From: SZUA-365 sp034002405
GTDB lineage: Bacteria > Bacteroidota > Ignavibacteria > SZUA-365
Reading direction: 5' to 3'
DNA: 31,613 nucleotides
Assembly (NCBI GenBank): GCA_034002405.1
Contig: JAVFAS010000041.1
Span: 1-31,613, forward strand
This document shows, one piece after another, positions 16,446 through 24,465 of the stretch. Below the pieces are notes generated by a model. That model was not told where the DNA came from. It did no database searches and worked only from the letters and a program-made list of their open reading frames with translations. Every line of letters begins with the position of its first letter. Position 1 is the stretch's first letter. A program made the translations under genes and the position numbers.

Positions 16446-17831
16446 TCACTTCTTGGTGATCACCACTTCGGTCCGGCGGTTGAGCCGGCGGCCGAGCTCG
16501 GTGTCGTTCGGGGCGATGGGTTGTGATTTCCCCATACCGCGCGTGCTGATGCGGTAGTCCTGCACGCCACGGTCGACCAGGTACTTCTTCACCGCGCGCG
16601 CGCGTGCATCCGAGAGCGCGATGTTGTATTCGTCGCTGCCGATGAAATCCGTGTGCCCGCGGATCTCGATGTGAATGTTCTCGTACTTCCGGAGCATCGC
16701 GAGTATGTTCTTGAGCTCCTCGGTATACGACATGTCGAAGGTGGCGCGATTGAAGTCGAAGAGGATGTTTTCGAGAATGAATTTCTTGTCCACATCGAGC
16801 ACGGTCACCTCCTCCTTGAGCACGGTTTCATTTTCCGCGTTCCGGATCTCGAGATCCATTTTTTCCGGGGGCACATCCTCACGGATATGGTACCGCACGG
16901 CGTAGAGGTTGGTGATCGACTCGCTGAACTCATCGAGAATGGCGCTGAAATCCTCGATGATGTTGAAGCGCTTGCCACGGGTCGCCTCGGTCATCTCCCG
17001 GTATTCGGTGATCGCGGGCGGCGTGATGGCGAAGAGCTTGATGTTCTGCCGGTTGAGGAATTCCGCCATCGTCTTCGCGGTAAAATCCGTCTTGCCGTAG
17101 CCCTTGTCGCCCTTCTGGTGGAACATGGCATCGGTGATGAGGATGAAGATGCGCTGCGCGCTCTGCCGGAACTTGAATGATGCCGCCTCGAACATTCCCT
17201 CGAGCGCGTTTTCGTTGTCGTCCATCCCGCCGCCGATTTTCAGGCCGTCGACCCAGCTGATGAACGTCTTCACGTCCTCGGTGAAATCCTTGTAGCGCTC
17301 GATGCGGTCACTGAACGTGAGCAGCGCGAGCCGGTAATCAACCCCGCGCGAGGCGAGACGCTGGGTGAAGTCGATGATGTTCGCCTTCACCTCGTACACC
17401 TCCTGCGACATGCTGCCCGTCTGGTCGATGATGAAGGCGATGTCGACCGGCACGCTGTTGTTGGCGGAGATCTTGTCGAGCGATTCGATCAGCACCGGCG
17501 CGGCGTCCTGGTAGATCACCATGTCGGACTTGTGCAGCGTCGGAAAATGGTTGCCGACGGAATCCCGCGCGTCGAGAATGACACTCACCTCCGGGTAGCG
17601 GCTGATGTCCACCGCCCGGATCGACACGGTGACGGCCTGGGGATTGGTGCTTCGAGCGGAAATGATCGTCGGCTTGCGAAGGCTGTCGGCCGTCTCACCC
17701 TCGGGCGGCATCGTCGCGTCGACGCGCGGCTCGGGAACACCCGCCCACGGACGCGACGGAATATCCACCGCATGGCCCGCCAGTCCGAACAGCAGCGCGA
17801 GAAAAATCGGGATGGTCGCGAGTGAGGACAC
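16446..17831 (-). CDS. Von Willebrand A plus OmpA-domain envelope protein (locus member G)
   Basis: 461 residues from a GTG at 17831. An in-frame GTG at 17882 would add 17 polar residues before the signal peptide, so the later one is preferred. Residues 1-22 are a signal peptide. A VWA domain covers about 127-315: the MIDAS motif is DQTGS (136-140, metal-ion adhesion site), with further support from RIFILITDAMF (227-237). The OmpA-like peptidoglycan-binding domain covers about 350-461 (ENILFDFNRATF, IEIRGHTDFIGSDEYNIALS, DARARAVKKYL, LNRRTEVVI). It is likely periplasmic or outer-membrane associated, holding the cell wall while the VWA domain binds a partner. Last gene of the GldL/GldM-like cluster, 92 bp after barrel F. 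It may play the anchoring role of PorE in canonical T9SS; that is inference. Confidence 0.9.
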   Translation of the reverse strand: MSSLATIPIFLALLFGLAGHAVDIPSRPWAGVPEPRVDATMPPEGETADSLRKPTIISARSTNPQAVTVSIRAVDISRYPEVSVILDARDSVGNHFPTLHKSDMVIYQDAAPVLIESLDKISANNSVPVDIAFIIDQTGSMSQEVYEVKANIIDFTQRLASRGVDYRLALLTFSDRIERYKDFTEDVKTFISWVDGLKIGGGMDDNENALEGMFEAASFKFRQSAQRIFILITDAMFHQKGDKGYGKTDFTAKTMAEFLNRQNIKLFAITPPAITEYREMTEATRGKRFNIIEDFSAILDEFSESITNLYAVRYHIREDVPPEKMDLEIRNAENETVLKEEVTVLDVDKKFILENILFDFNRATFDMSYTEELKNILAMLRKYENIHIEIRGHTDFIGSDEYNIALSDARARAVKKYLVDRGVQDYRISTRGMGKSQPIAPNDTELGRRLNRRTEVVITKK

Positions 17832-17923
17832 AGGTATTCCGTTTGCGTGAGAAACGCCTGCAGGCGATGGCACGAAGTCCACCGCCTGCAGATGAAGTCA
17901 GGAATATCGGGGTGAACGCCGCG

Positions 17924-19633
17924 TCAGAATGCGAATCCGAAGCGGAGTCCGGGCACGATCATCTCCTCGTGTTCCCACGGCTCGGGGTCGCGGAACATCA
18001 TGCGCGAGTACTTCACTTCCGCGCGCATCCAGCTGAAGATGTTCAGATACAGTTCGCCCATCAGGCCGCCGTTGAAATACTGCACGGCGGCGCCGTAGGT
18101 GGTCTTGCCGGTGTTGTCATAGGAAAGCCGGACATACGCATCGAGCACGCTGTTGTCGCTCACGATGTGCACGCTGTCGGGATTCCAGCCCCCGGCGCCC
18201 GGCATCGAGAATTCATTCTGCCGCACCGCTTCGATCACCTTCAGGTAGCCGAGACCGCCGGCAACGCGCAGACCGTTGAGCATGAAGCCCAGATCCCGCC
18301 AGTAGAACAGCGTCGCGGAATTGGCGATGTAGTAGAAATGCGCCTTCGCCGCGTCCACCGGATCCATCAGGTTCAGGTACTTGATCGCCGCACCCTCGCC
18401 ATTGATGATGGTACCCTCATTGTTGGTGATCTTCTTGTTGCCGAGGGTTTTGAGTCCGAAGGACACAAACGCCGCCGCACCGATACCGTCGGCATCGACG
18501 CCGGGCGCGCCCGCCACGTTGGTGAGCTGCTTGTGGTATTCACCCGAAGCACCCCAGGTGCCGTTGATGGCACGCGGTTTGAAGATCGCGATCTGCTCGG
18601 AAATGCTTTCGTCACCCCAGGTGAAGGGGATCGACGGTCCGATCTTGATGCGCTCGGTCGAGGAGGGCTCGTAGACGAACAGCGTGTTCCACTGCGCCCC
18701 GTACAGGAACGGCAGGTTCACCCAGTCGTTGCCGATTTTGAGTTCGAAGCCGGCGCGGATGCGCGAGGGCTGCAGCGTGACGCCTTCACCGATGCGTTCA
18801 TCCGAATCCAGCGTCCACATGAACCCGCCGCCGAAGGGCACGCTGATGGTCGCTTCCGCGACATACGGCTGCGGCTTGAGTGCGCCGGTCTCGTCGAGAT
18901 GGGCGTACCCCTGCCGGGCCACCACGGCGTCGTAGAGATCCGTGGTCAGGATTTCGCGAAGGTTGTTGCGGCCGACAATGCGGTAATCGTCGAAATCGGG
19001 ATTGTCCTTGTTCGGCAGATAGCCGGCCGAGAGGCGCTCCTCGTCATGGGGACGCGCCCGCTCGATGATGATGGCGATCAAGTTCTGATCGTCTTTCGGA
19101 CTCTGGATCACGCGCATGTGCGCTTTTCCCGTGAGGACGCGCTCGGCGATTTCGACCGCGTCGGCGTCGAGCAGATCGTCACGGTTGTCGCGCACCTTGC
19201 GCATCACCTCGAGAATCATCGGTTCGTCCTGGATGACCCACTGCGGGAAATACCGGTCGACAAGCGGATCAAGCGTCGTCAGGGCCCGGAGCAGGACGCG
19301 AAGACGGTCGTTCTCGCCCTGGTAATGGTCGATCGCCATATCCAGAAGTTGCATGTAATTCTGCCGGTCATCCTCGGAGGGACGGAAGTTGACCATTTCG
19401 TTGACGAGGCGATCGCCCCAGGCCATGCGCTGCAGAAGATCCTCCTCGGAATAATTCGCGCTTTTCATATAACGCATGATCTGCTCGATATTCGTCAGCG
19501 CATCGCCGGAACTTTGGGCGATCGCGGCGGGCGCGACGAAGGCGACCAGGAGTATCGCGGTGAGAATCGAAAGGAGTCGGTGTTTCATCTGCATGCCGTG
19601 TTGTTCCGTGCTAAATACAGTGTGGTTCTTCAT
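17924..19633 (-). CDS. Outer-membrane beta-barrel protein F (paralog of E)
   Basis: 569 residues. The ATG at 19633 is supported by GGAGG 7 bp upstream. The N-terminus carries an extended signal peptide ending AAIAQ near residue 40. About residues 42-200 are helical and charged (NIEQIMRYMKSANYSEEDLL, DDRQNYMQLLDMAIDHYQG), and the rest is amphipathic beta strand. The last residue is Phe (LRFGFAF), the typical outer-membrane insertion signal. The last 80 residues align with protein E (AYVRLSY, YGAAVQYFNGGLMGELYL, WMRAEVKYSRMM, PGLRFG). I know no family name for it. It starts 14 bp after the E stop, so the pair is translated from one message. Its likely role is as an outer-membrane partner of the inner-membrane motor proteins encoded upstream. 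Confidence 0.82.
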   Translation of the reverse strand: MKNHTVFSTEQHGMQMKHRLLSILTAILLVAFVAPAAIAQSSGDALTNIEQIMRYMKSANYSEEDLLQRMAWGDRLVNEMVNFRPSEDDRQNYMQLLDMAIDHYQGENDRLRVLLRALTTLDPLVDRYFPQWVIQDEPMILEVMRKVRDNRDDLLDADAVEIAERVLTGKAHMRVIQSPKDDQNLIAIIIERARPHDEERLSAGYLPNKDNPDFDDYRIVGRNNLREILTTDLYDAVVARQGYAHLDETGALKPQPYVAEATISVPFGGGFMWTLDSDERIGEGVTLQPSRIRAGFELKIGNDWVNLPFLYGAQWNTLFVYEPSSTERIKIGPSIPFTWGDESISEQIAIFKPRAINGTWGASGEYHKQLTNVAGAPGVDADGIGAAAFVSFGLKTLGNKKITNNEGTIINGEGAAIKYLNLMDPVDAAKAHFYYIANSATLFYWRDLGFMLNGLRVAGGLGYLKVIEAVRQNEFSMPGAGGWNPDSVHIVSDNSVLDAYVRLSYDNTGKTTYGAAVQYFNGGLMGELYLNIFSWMRAEVKYSRMMFRDPEPWEHEEMIVPGLRFGFAF

Positions 19634-19640
19634 GGTGCCG

Positions 19641-19645
19641 CCTCC
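19641..19645 (-). promoter_or_regulatory. Shine-Dalgarno site deciding the start of F
   Basis: GGAGG on the minus strand, 7 bp before the ATG at 19633 and just inside the gap after the E stop. It favours this ATG over the TTG that overlaps the E stop and over the later ATG codons at the signal-peptide core. Confidence 0.65.
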
Positions 19646-19647
19646 GC

Positions 19648-21693
19648 TCAATTGAAAATGGAAGGCAGCCCGATGCGCAGACGCGGACTGATGAGGAAAT
19701 AACTGCTTTCGGTTTCCCAGATCTCCTTGTCGCGGAGCAGGAAGGAATACTTCGCCTCCACGCGCAACCAGTCAGTGAGTTCGAGGAAGGCGTCGGCCAT
19801 CATGCGTCCGCCGAAATACTGCAAGCCCATGCCGTAACGGTTCGCGGAGCTGAGGTTGATGAAGGACATGCGGACGTACACGTCCACCATGTCATCTTCC
19901 TTGCCCAGCGTGACCATCTTGCCGATGTCCTCGGTACGGAAGAGGTGGCCTTCCTTGCCGGGCCCGAGCGGATCGGTCTCGGTGACCAGATGATTGCGCT
20001 TGACCTGCATGTAGGCGCCACCGAGGTTCAGGCGGAACGCCACGTTCGGATTGATCGCGCGATCCTTGAACATGATCGGATAATAGACCTGCACGATCGA
20101 GGAAATATGGAAGAAGTCGTTGTCGTAGTCCTTGATATCCTCGGCCGGATTGAAATCGTGATCGATGACCTTCAGATGCTGGTAGGCATCCTGCCCGTCA
20201 TAATCATTGATGATGGTCAGACTGCCACCGAGCGAGAAGGGGAAGCCCATCGTCAGGTCGAAGGCCACGTTGTAGCCGCCCGGCGAGGACATGAGATTCT
20301 TCTCGTAGGAAAGCGGACTGGGCAGATCGGGTGCGATCATGTTCATCGGCATCACGATGCCCACGCTCATCTGGTTCTTGTAGCCGATGCCGATCGTCGA
20401 AATGCCGGACGACCAGCGCGGCAGACCGATCTCGTCATTGCCCATGGAGTAGGCGAGCTTCCAGTTCGAGGCGAAGCCCGAACGCGCGGGCGAACGCAGT
20501 TCGATCTTGTCGAGCGAGGCGTCGATGGTCAGGAAATCCGCCGGATGCACACCGGGATTGGCGACGATCTCCACGATCTGTTGCACATTCGCTTCCTTGG
20601 CGTCGATCTGCAGCATGCCGCGGGTTTCGTAATTCGATCCACCGATGTAGGCAAATTCGATGTCATCCTTGTCGTTCGGATCGCCGCGGCCCGCGAGCAC
20701 CTTGGGAAGTTTCGTCCGCACTTCGAATTGGTCGGCATTGTCACCGATGAAGGCGGCACTGGTGATCTTGAGCTGGCGGTCCTTTTCCGGATTGCGGACG
20801 CGGAGCTTGCTGGATTCCGGATGGAACAGCGGGATGCTGCCGGTGTAGAGCGGGCCCGCTGCTTCATACTGCACGGGGATGATCGCGCTCTCCAGCGTGT
20901 CGCGCATGTTCCAGAAATCCTTGAACCGGCTCGTCGTCGTTTCCAGCTCGCGCTGCCCCATCACGATGAACGGTCCCACCTTGCCGGGCATCCAGTCGCC
21001 GCGCTCGGGGAGCGGAATCGGATTGGACTGGCTGCGTTTGGCGAGAATATCATCGTAGAGATTCTCGTCCACGAGCTGCAGCACGCTGGTCAGGTCGGTC
21101 CCGGCCAGGGAGAAGCCCCGCGGAATCGGCTCGGAGGCACCGCCGCCGAACCCGAGACCGAGACCGTCGTCACCTTCCTCGGCACCGCTCTCCTCCGGCG
21201 GAAGAGTCTCGAGTTTCTCGACATAGATTTCGATGAGCGCGAACGGATCGATATCAAACTGTTCCTGCTCCTCCGGCGTGGCCTCCACGTAGTAGATTTC
21301 GACCTTGCGCATCTGTGCGCTGCCCTTCCCCACGCGGCCGGCGACGTTGAAGGTGCCGTCCTCGCGGTACTCTTCCTCGAACAGACCGAGATCATTCGCG
21401 CGTGCGAAGACCTTGTCGATGCGCTCGTAGAACTGCCGCAGCGCGAAGCCCTTCACCTGGGTATAGTCATACCCGGTGGTTGCCGACGTGCGCCGCCGAC
21501 CGGTGGTCGGCCGGGGCTTGTCGTCCGCGGCGGATTTAATGATCTGATTTTTCTCGTTTGCGTCGTTGTACTCTCTCTTGAGGTCCGTCTGCTTGCCCTT
21601 CACCTCGCGATCCGTTTGCGCGAACAGCGGAGGCATCAGGCCCGCGACGAGTGCCACGAAGAGAAAGGCACGTAAAAGAAAGTGTTTGCTCAT
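19648..21693 (-). CDS. Outer-membrane beta-barrel protein E with N-terminal soluble domain
   Basis: 681 residues from the ATG at 21693, chosen because AGAGGA lies 7 bp before it and a signal peptide begins there (MSKHFLLRAFLFVALVAGLM, cut after LFAQ). Residues about 26-165 are charged and helical, with some beta (FALRQFYERIDKVFARANDL, MRKVEIYYVEATPEEQEQF). A Gly/Glu-rich linker follows (GDDGLGLGFGGGASEP). The C-terminal half is strongly strand-forming (LTMGFPFSLGGSLTI, NPNVAFRLNLGGAYMQV) and ends LRIGLPSIFN. Its end is clearly paralogous to F (VDVYVRMSFINLSS, YGMGLQYFGGRMMADAFLEL, WLRVEAKYSFLLRDKEIW). It does not match GldN, PorP/SprF or another T9SS component that I recognise. It follows the GldM-like gene D by 61 bp, where GldN/PorN would sit in the canonical order. 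Confidence 0.82.
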   Translation of the reverse strand: MSKHFLLRAFLFVALVAGLMPPLFAQTDREVKGKQTDLKREYNDANEKNQIIKSAADDKPRPTTGRRRTSATTGYDYTQVKGFALRQFYERIDKVFARANDLGLFEEEYREDGTFNVAGRVGKGSAQMRKVEIYYVEATPEEQEQFDIDPFALIEIYVEKLETLPPEESGAEEGDDGLGLGFGGGASEPIPRGFSLAGTDLTSVLQLVDENLYDDILAKRSQSNPIPLPERGDWMPGKVGPFIVMGQRELETTTSRFKDFWNMRDTLESAIIPVQYEAAGPLYTGSIPLFHPESSKLRVRNPEKDRQLKITSAAFIGDNADQFEVRTKLPKVLAGRGDPNDKDDIEFAYIGGSNYETRGMLQIDAKEANVQQIVEIVANPGVHPADFLTIDASLDKIELRSPARSGFASNWKLAYSMGNDEIGLPRWSSGISTIGIGYKNQMSVGIVMPMNMIAPDLPSPLSYEKNLMSSPGGYNVAFDLTMGFPFSLGGSLTIINDYDGQDAYQHLKVIDHDFNPAEDIKDYDNDFFHISSIVQVYYPIMFKDRAINPNVAFRLNLGGAYMQVKRNHLVTETDPLGPGKEGHLFRTEDIGKMVTLGKEDDMVDVYVRMSFINLSSANRYGMGLQYFGGRMMADAFLELTDWLRVEAKYSFLLRDKEIWETESSYFLISPRLRIGLPSIFN

Positions 21694-21754
21694 GAACGTA
21701 TCCTCTAATCGAATTGAATTTTCACTTCGCGTACGCTGATGGAAGAACGTCCGC

Positions 21755-23356
21755 CTACTCCTGGAAGAGCAGAACATTATACCGTTCGTTCACGGCGCCG
21801 AAACGGACGGTGATCGTCGCTTCGGTCCCATCACGGCTGACCTTGCCCTTCAGGTAGAACTTCACCAGACTGCCGCTCGCCGCACCGGTATTCGGGTTGG
21901 TGCGTTCGAAGACCTCGAAATCGTCGAGGAGGTCCTGTCCGTCCTCGGATTCGACGTCAATGCGAATGTCCGCGCGCGGGATGTTCCGGATGTTGTCGCC
22001 AATGCAGCGGCCGCAGCGCGCCGCGACGAACTGGAAGACGTTATTGATCGGGTATTCTCCACCGTTTGCGAAGGACTGGGATCCAATCCGATCCACCGGG
22101 GAGGTGACATTGAACATGAATTCGGAGGATGTGGGGGTGGTCGCCGAGGAGTCGACGAGCACCTGATAGACGCGGTTGCGATATTTGGCCTTGATCGCCA
22201 TGGCTTTGCCGAGCGCATTCTCGGGCACTTTCCATTTCACGACACTGCCGCGTCCCTTTTCGACTTCGGTACCGTCGAGCTCGATTTTCCAGTCATAGGA
22301 ACCGACGTCCTCGAGACCGGCGACGTTGATATACATCTCGAACAGTTCGCCCGCGAAGGCGCCCATCGGCTTGCGGCGGCTCAGATACGGTTCCTTCGCG
22401 ATGACGTCGAAGGTGATCGGGCGGGAGACGCTCTTCGCGCCGGCGGAGCGGTTGTCACGCGCGTCGACGGTGATGGTCTTCCGTCCGGCTTCGGTCGGGG
22501 TGAACGACCAGACATACCGGCCACGCTCGGGATCGGTGTTGTAATAGGGATTGCTCCGGTTGTCCGGCCGCAGGGCGATACCGCCACCGACGACATTCAT
22601 GTTGGAAATCTTGTCGACGGTCGTGCCGCGCACCTTGATTTCGTTGAAGGTCGGGAAGCCCACGGCGGTCACGATCGCATCGGCCTGGATCTGCAACTGA
22701 TCGTATTCCTCCGACACGACTTCGACGATAAACTTGTCCGGATTGAGGTTTTCAGACTGTTCGATGAAGTGTTCGACAGGCGTACCGCGCAACCCGGGGT
22801 CGGAATCGAGCGCGGAGCGGATTTCCTTCCGCGAGAACTCGAGCGTGCCGACCTTGATCGTGGCTTCTCCTTCGGCCAGATTCGGCGTGAGGGAGACACG
22901 GTTGGTACCGGCCTGTACCCAGAGTTCATAGGTACCCGGTCCGGTGGTGGCCTTCCAGGTGAAGCGGTAGAGCCGCTCTCCCGTCGCGCCGTGCACGATC
23001 GAATCCTGAATCTCCTGCGGATATTTGAGCGTGCTGATTTCCGTGCCGTCCTTGAACACCTTCACTTCGGGTGGTGTCGTGACTTCGTCGTTTTCACCAA
23101 GACCCTTGACATTGATCGTGAACTTGCGCTCTTCGTTGACCTTCAGCTGGTTGTCGCCGGCCGCGGCCACCGCGGGCATGTTCTTGAGCAATTCGAGAAT
23201 GATCTTGCGGTTTTTCTCTTCCAGCATCCGCTGCTGCATCAGCAAGCCTTCTTCTGCTTCGTCGCGTTCCACGATGATGATCAGAAGCTCGCAGATCACA
23301 GCCAGATACAGGAAGAAGTAGACCTGATATTTTTTATAATGATCGGCAGTCGCCAT
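21755..23356 (-). CDS. GldM/PorM-like motor protein D
   Basis: 533 residues, close to the roughly 515 of canonical GldM. AAGGAG lies 8 bp before the ATG. A short cytoplasmic start with Lys 8-9 leads to one transmembrane helix at 11-29 (FFLYLAVICELLIII); the rest is periplasmic. A helical stalk at about 30-62 is followed by several beta-sandwich domains. GldM spans the periplasm and, with GldL, forms the proton-driven T9SS/gliding motor. This identity rests on size, topology, the position after a GldL-like gene and the late segment PYLSRRKPMGAFAGELFEMY (from residue 323). That segment resembles GldM domains and aligns with protein B. Oddities are a glutamate (E23) inside the helix and a CGRC pair at 448-451. 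Lies 47 bp after C and 61 bp before E. Confidence 0.8.
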   Translation of the reverse strand: MATADHYKKYQVYFFLYLAVICELLIIIVERDEAEEGLLMQQRMLEEKNRKIILELLKNMPAVAAAGDNQLKVNEERKFTINVKGLGENDEVTTPPEVKVFKDGTEISTLKYPQEIQDSIVHGATGERLYRFTWKATTGPGTYELWVQAGTNRVSLTPNLAEGEATIKVGTLEFSRKEIRSALDSDPGLRGTPVEHFIEQSENLNPDKFIVEVVSEEYDQLQIQADAIVTAVGFPTFNEIKVRGTTVDKISNMNVVGGGIALRPDNRSNPYYNTDPERGRYVWSFTPTEAGRKTITVDARDNRSAGAKSVSRPITFDVIAKEPYLSRRKPMGAFAGELFEMYINVAGLEDVGSYDWKIELDGTEVEKGRGSVVKWKVPENALGKAMAIKAKYRNRVYQVLVDSSATTPTSSEFMFNVTSPVDRIGSQSFANGGEYPINNVFQFVAARCGRCIGDNIRNIPRADIRIDVESEDGQDLLDDFEVFERTNPNTGAASGSLVKFYLKGKVSRDGTEATITVRFGAVNERYNVLLFQE

Positions 23357-23403
23357 GGTTGTTACTCCTTCTTCTTACTGATTGGCGTTCATCCGCGCGC
23401 TGC

Positions 23404-24234
23404 TTACGGACGGAGACCGGTTTCGGTACGCACGGATGCCTCGAGCTCCTGCTTGAGCGCGTCAAGACGACGCTCGACGTCGGCCAGCGAAAGCTGCTTG
23501 CCGGGCATTCCGGCACCGGGACCGGCTTCATCCTCGACCTCTTTCTCGTACCAGGTGGTCATACCCAGCAGCAGGAGCACGGTGATCTCCACGAGGATCG
23601 CGATGACGATCATGTCGGGCTGATGCGCCGTCATGAACTTGACGCCGCGCAGACCGATGTTGAGAATCAGGAACGCCGTACCAATGAAGGCGATGGCGGT
23701 GATATTGTTCTTGTATTCCTTGATGAATTCGTTGTGCATGTACTCGCCAAAGGCTTCGCGCACGCTCTTCTTCTTCTGCAGCCACTTCCGCGGCTCTTCC
23801 ATCAGATGCTTTCCGAATTTCTTCGCGATGCCGGAACCGCTCAGCACGGACCCGACCGCGGCATGCAGGGCGCCGCGGAAGAGGAACAGTCCCACGGGCG
23901 TGAAGAAAAACAGAACGACAAACCCGGCGATGAGAATCACGGCGCTAATGACCGCCATGTTCATGATGAAAGTCGAGATTCCGATCTTCATGACATATTC
24001 AGTGTTGAACATGTTCGCGAAAATCCCGCCTTCACTCTCCTTGATCAACTTCAGCTCTTCGTGCGTCAGCTGGCTGAGGTTCCGGCCTTCGTCACGCAGC
24101 TTGTTCTTCATCTGATCCAGCGTCATCTCGGCGACCTCGCCCTGGGCGTGGATTGCGGGCGCCGCGAACGAGACGGCGAATGCGATCAGCAACGTGCTGA
24201 ACAACAGGTGGCGAATGAATCCACTACTCTTCAT
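23404..24234 (-). CDS. GldL-like inner-membrane motor protein C with signal peptide
   Basis: 276 residues from an ATG with AGGAGG 8 bp upstream. Residues 1-30 look like a cleavable signal peptide (LLFSTLLIAFAVSFAAPA, cut after IHA). A charged periplasmic helix region runs to about 80. Then come a transmembrane helix at about 86-112, a basic cytoplasmic stretch, and a helix pair at about 178-197 and 207-227. The pair matches the GldL core: FIGTAFLILNIGLRGVKFM, a His-x-Pro turn (AHQPDM), then VIAILVEITVLLLLG with a buried glutamate (E216). This corresponds to the GldL membrane glutamate used for proton flow. The C-terminus is a short cytoplasmic coil (LADVERRLDALKQELEA). Canonical GldL has only the hairpin and no signal peptide, so C is an extended form. 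It pairs with the GldM-like D immediately downstream. Confidence 0.78.
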   Translation of the reverse strand: MKSSGFIRHLLFSTLLIAFAVSFAAPAIHAQGEVAEMTLDQMKNKLRDEGRNLSQLTHEELKLIKESEGGIFANMFNTEYVMKIGISTFIMNMAVISAVILIAGFVVLFFFTPVGLFLFRGALHAAVGSVLSGSGIAKKFGKHLMEEPRKWLQKKKSVREAFGEYMHNEFIKEYKNNITAIAFIGTAFLILNIGLRGVKFMTAHQPDMIVIAILVEITVLLLLGMTTWYEKEVEDEAGPGAGMPGKQLSLADVERRLDALKQELEASVRTETGLRP

Positions 24235-24465
24235 AAGGAATTCCTCCTAACAAGACATAGGATGATCTGTCACCGCCGGGAGCGGGGACAATGTTAATTT
24301 GATATGCGAAATCAATGTGTGGTGTCGTTGCATGGGCCGCCCGGATGAGCGCCGCGTCCTTCGGAAGATACAGTGGTGCGAGGCCTGCGGTAGTGCATTC
24401 ACTATCGTCACAATCTCGCACAAACATCATATTCAAGTCAAATTTGCAGGGCATGTTTCTTTGCC
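24235..24465 (-). other. Leader region between the two motor modules
   Basis: 231 bp without a convincing gene, noticeably more AT-rich than its neighbours. It probably carries a separate promoter for the C-D-E-F-G genes. The best -7-like word is TAACATTG (24296-24289), one mismatch from TAnnTTTG, but no good TTTG lies at the right distance. No clear terminator for protein B was seen. Confidence 0.4.
24243..24248 (-). promoter_or_regulatory. Shine-Dalgarno site of protein C
   Basis: AGGAGG on the minus strand, 8 bp before the ATG at 24234. It is stronger than the site of either GldLM gene upstream (A starts at TTG and B at GTG), suggesting that the second module is translated more efficiently. 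Confidence 0.65.

Noticed and set aside
17855..17866. Perfect 12-bp palindrome CGCCTGCAGGCG between F and G as a terminator
   Set aside because: There is no loop and no T-tract, and it lies upstream of the chosen G start. A chance GC palindrome is likely.
17822..21675. Long plus-strand open frames (626 and 576 codons) opposite barrels F and E
   Set aside because: Same shadow composition; the minus strand has signal peptides, ribosome sites and mutually paralogous products.
24224..24454. A 76-81-codon minus-strand frame filling the gap between B and C
   Set aside because: Only about half of its third codon positions are G or C, against a clear G/C preference in neighbouring genes. It has no recognisable motif, and it overlaps the strong ribosome site and start of C.
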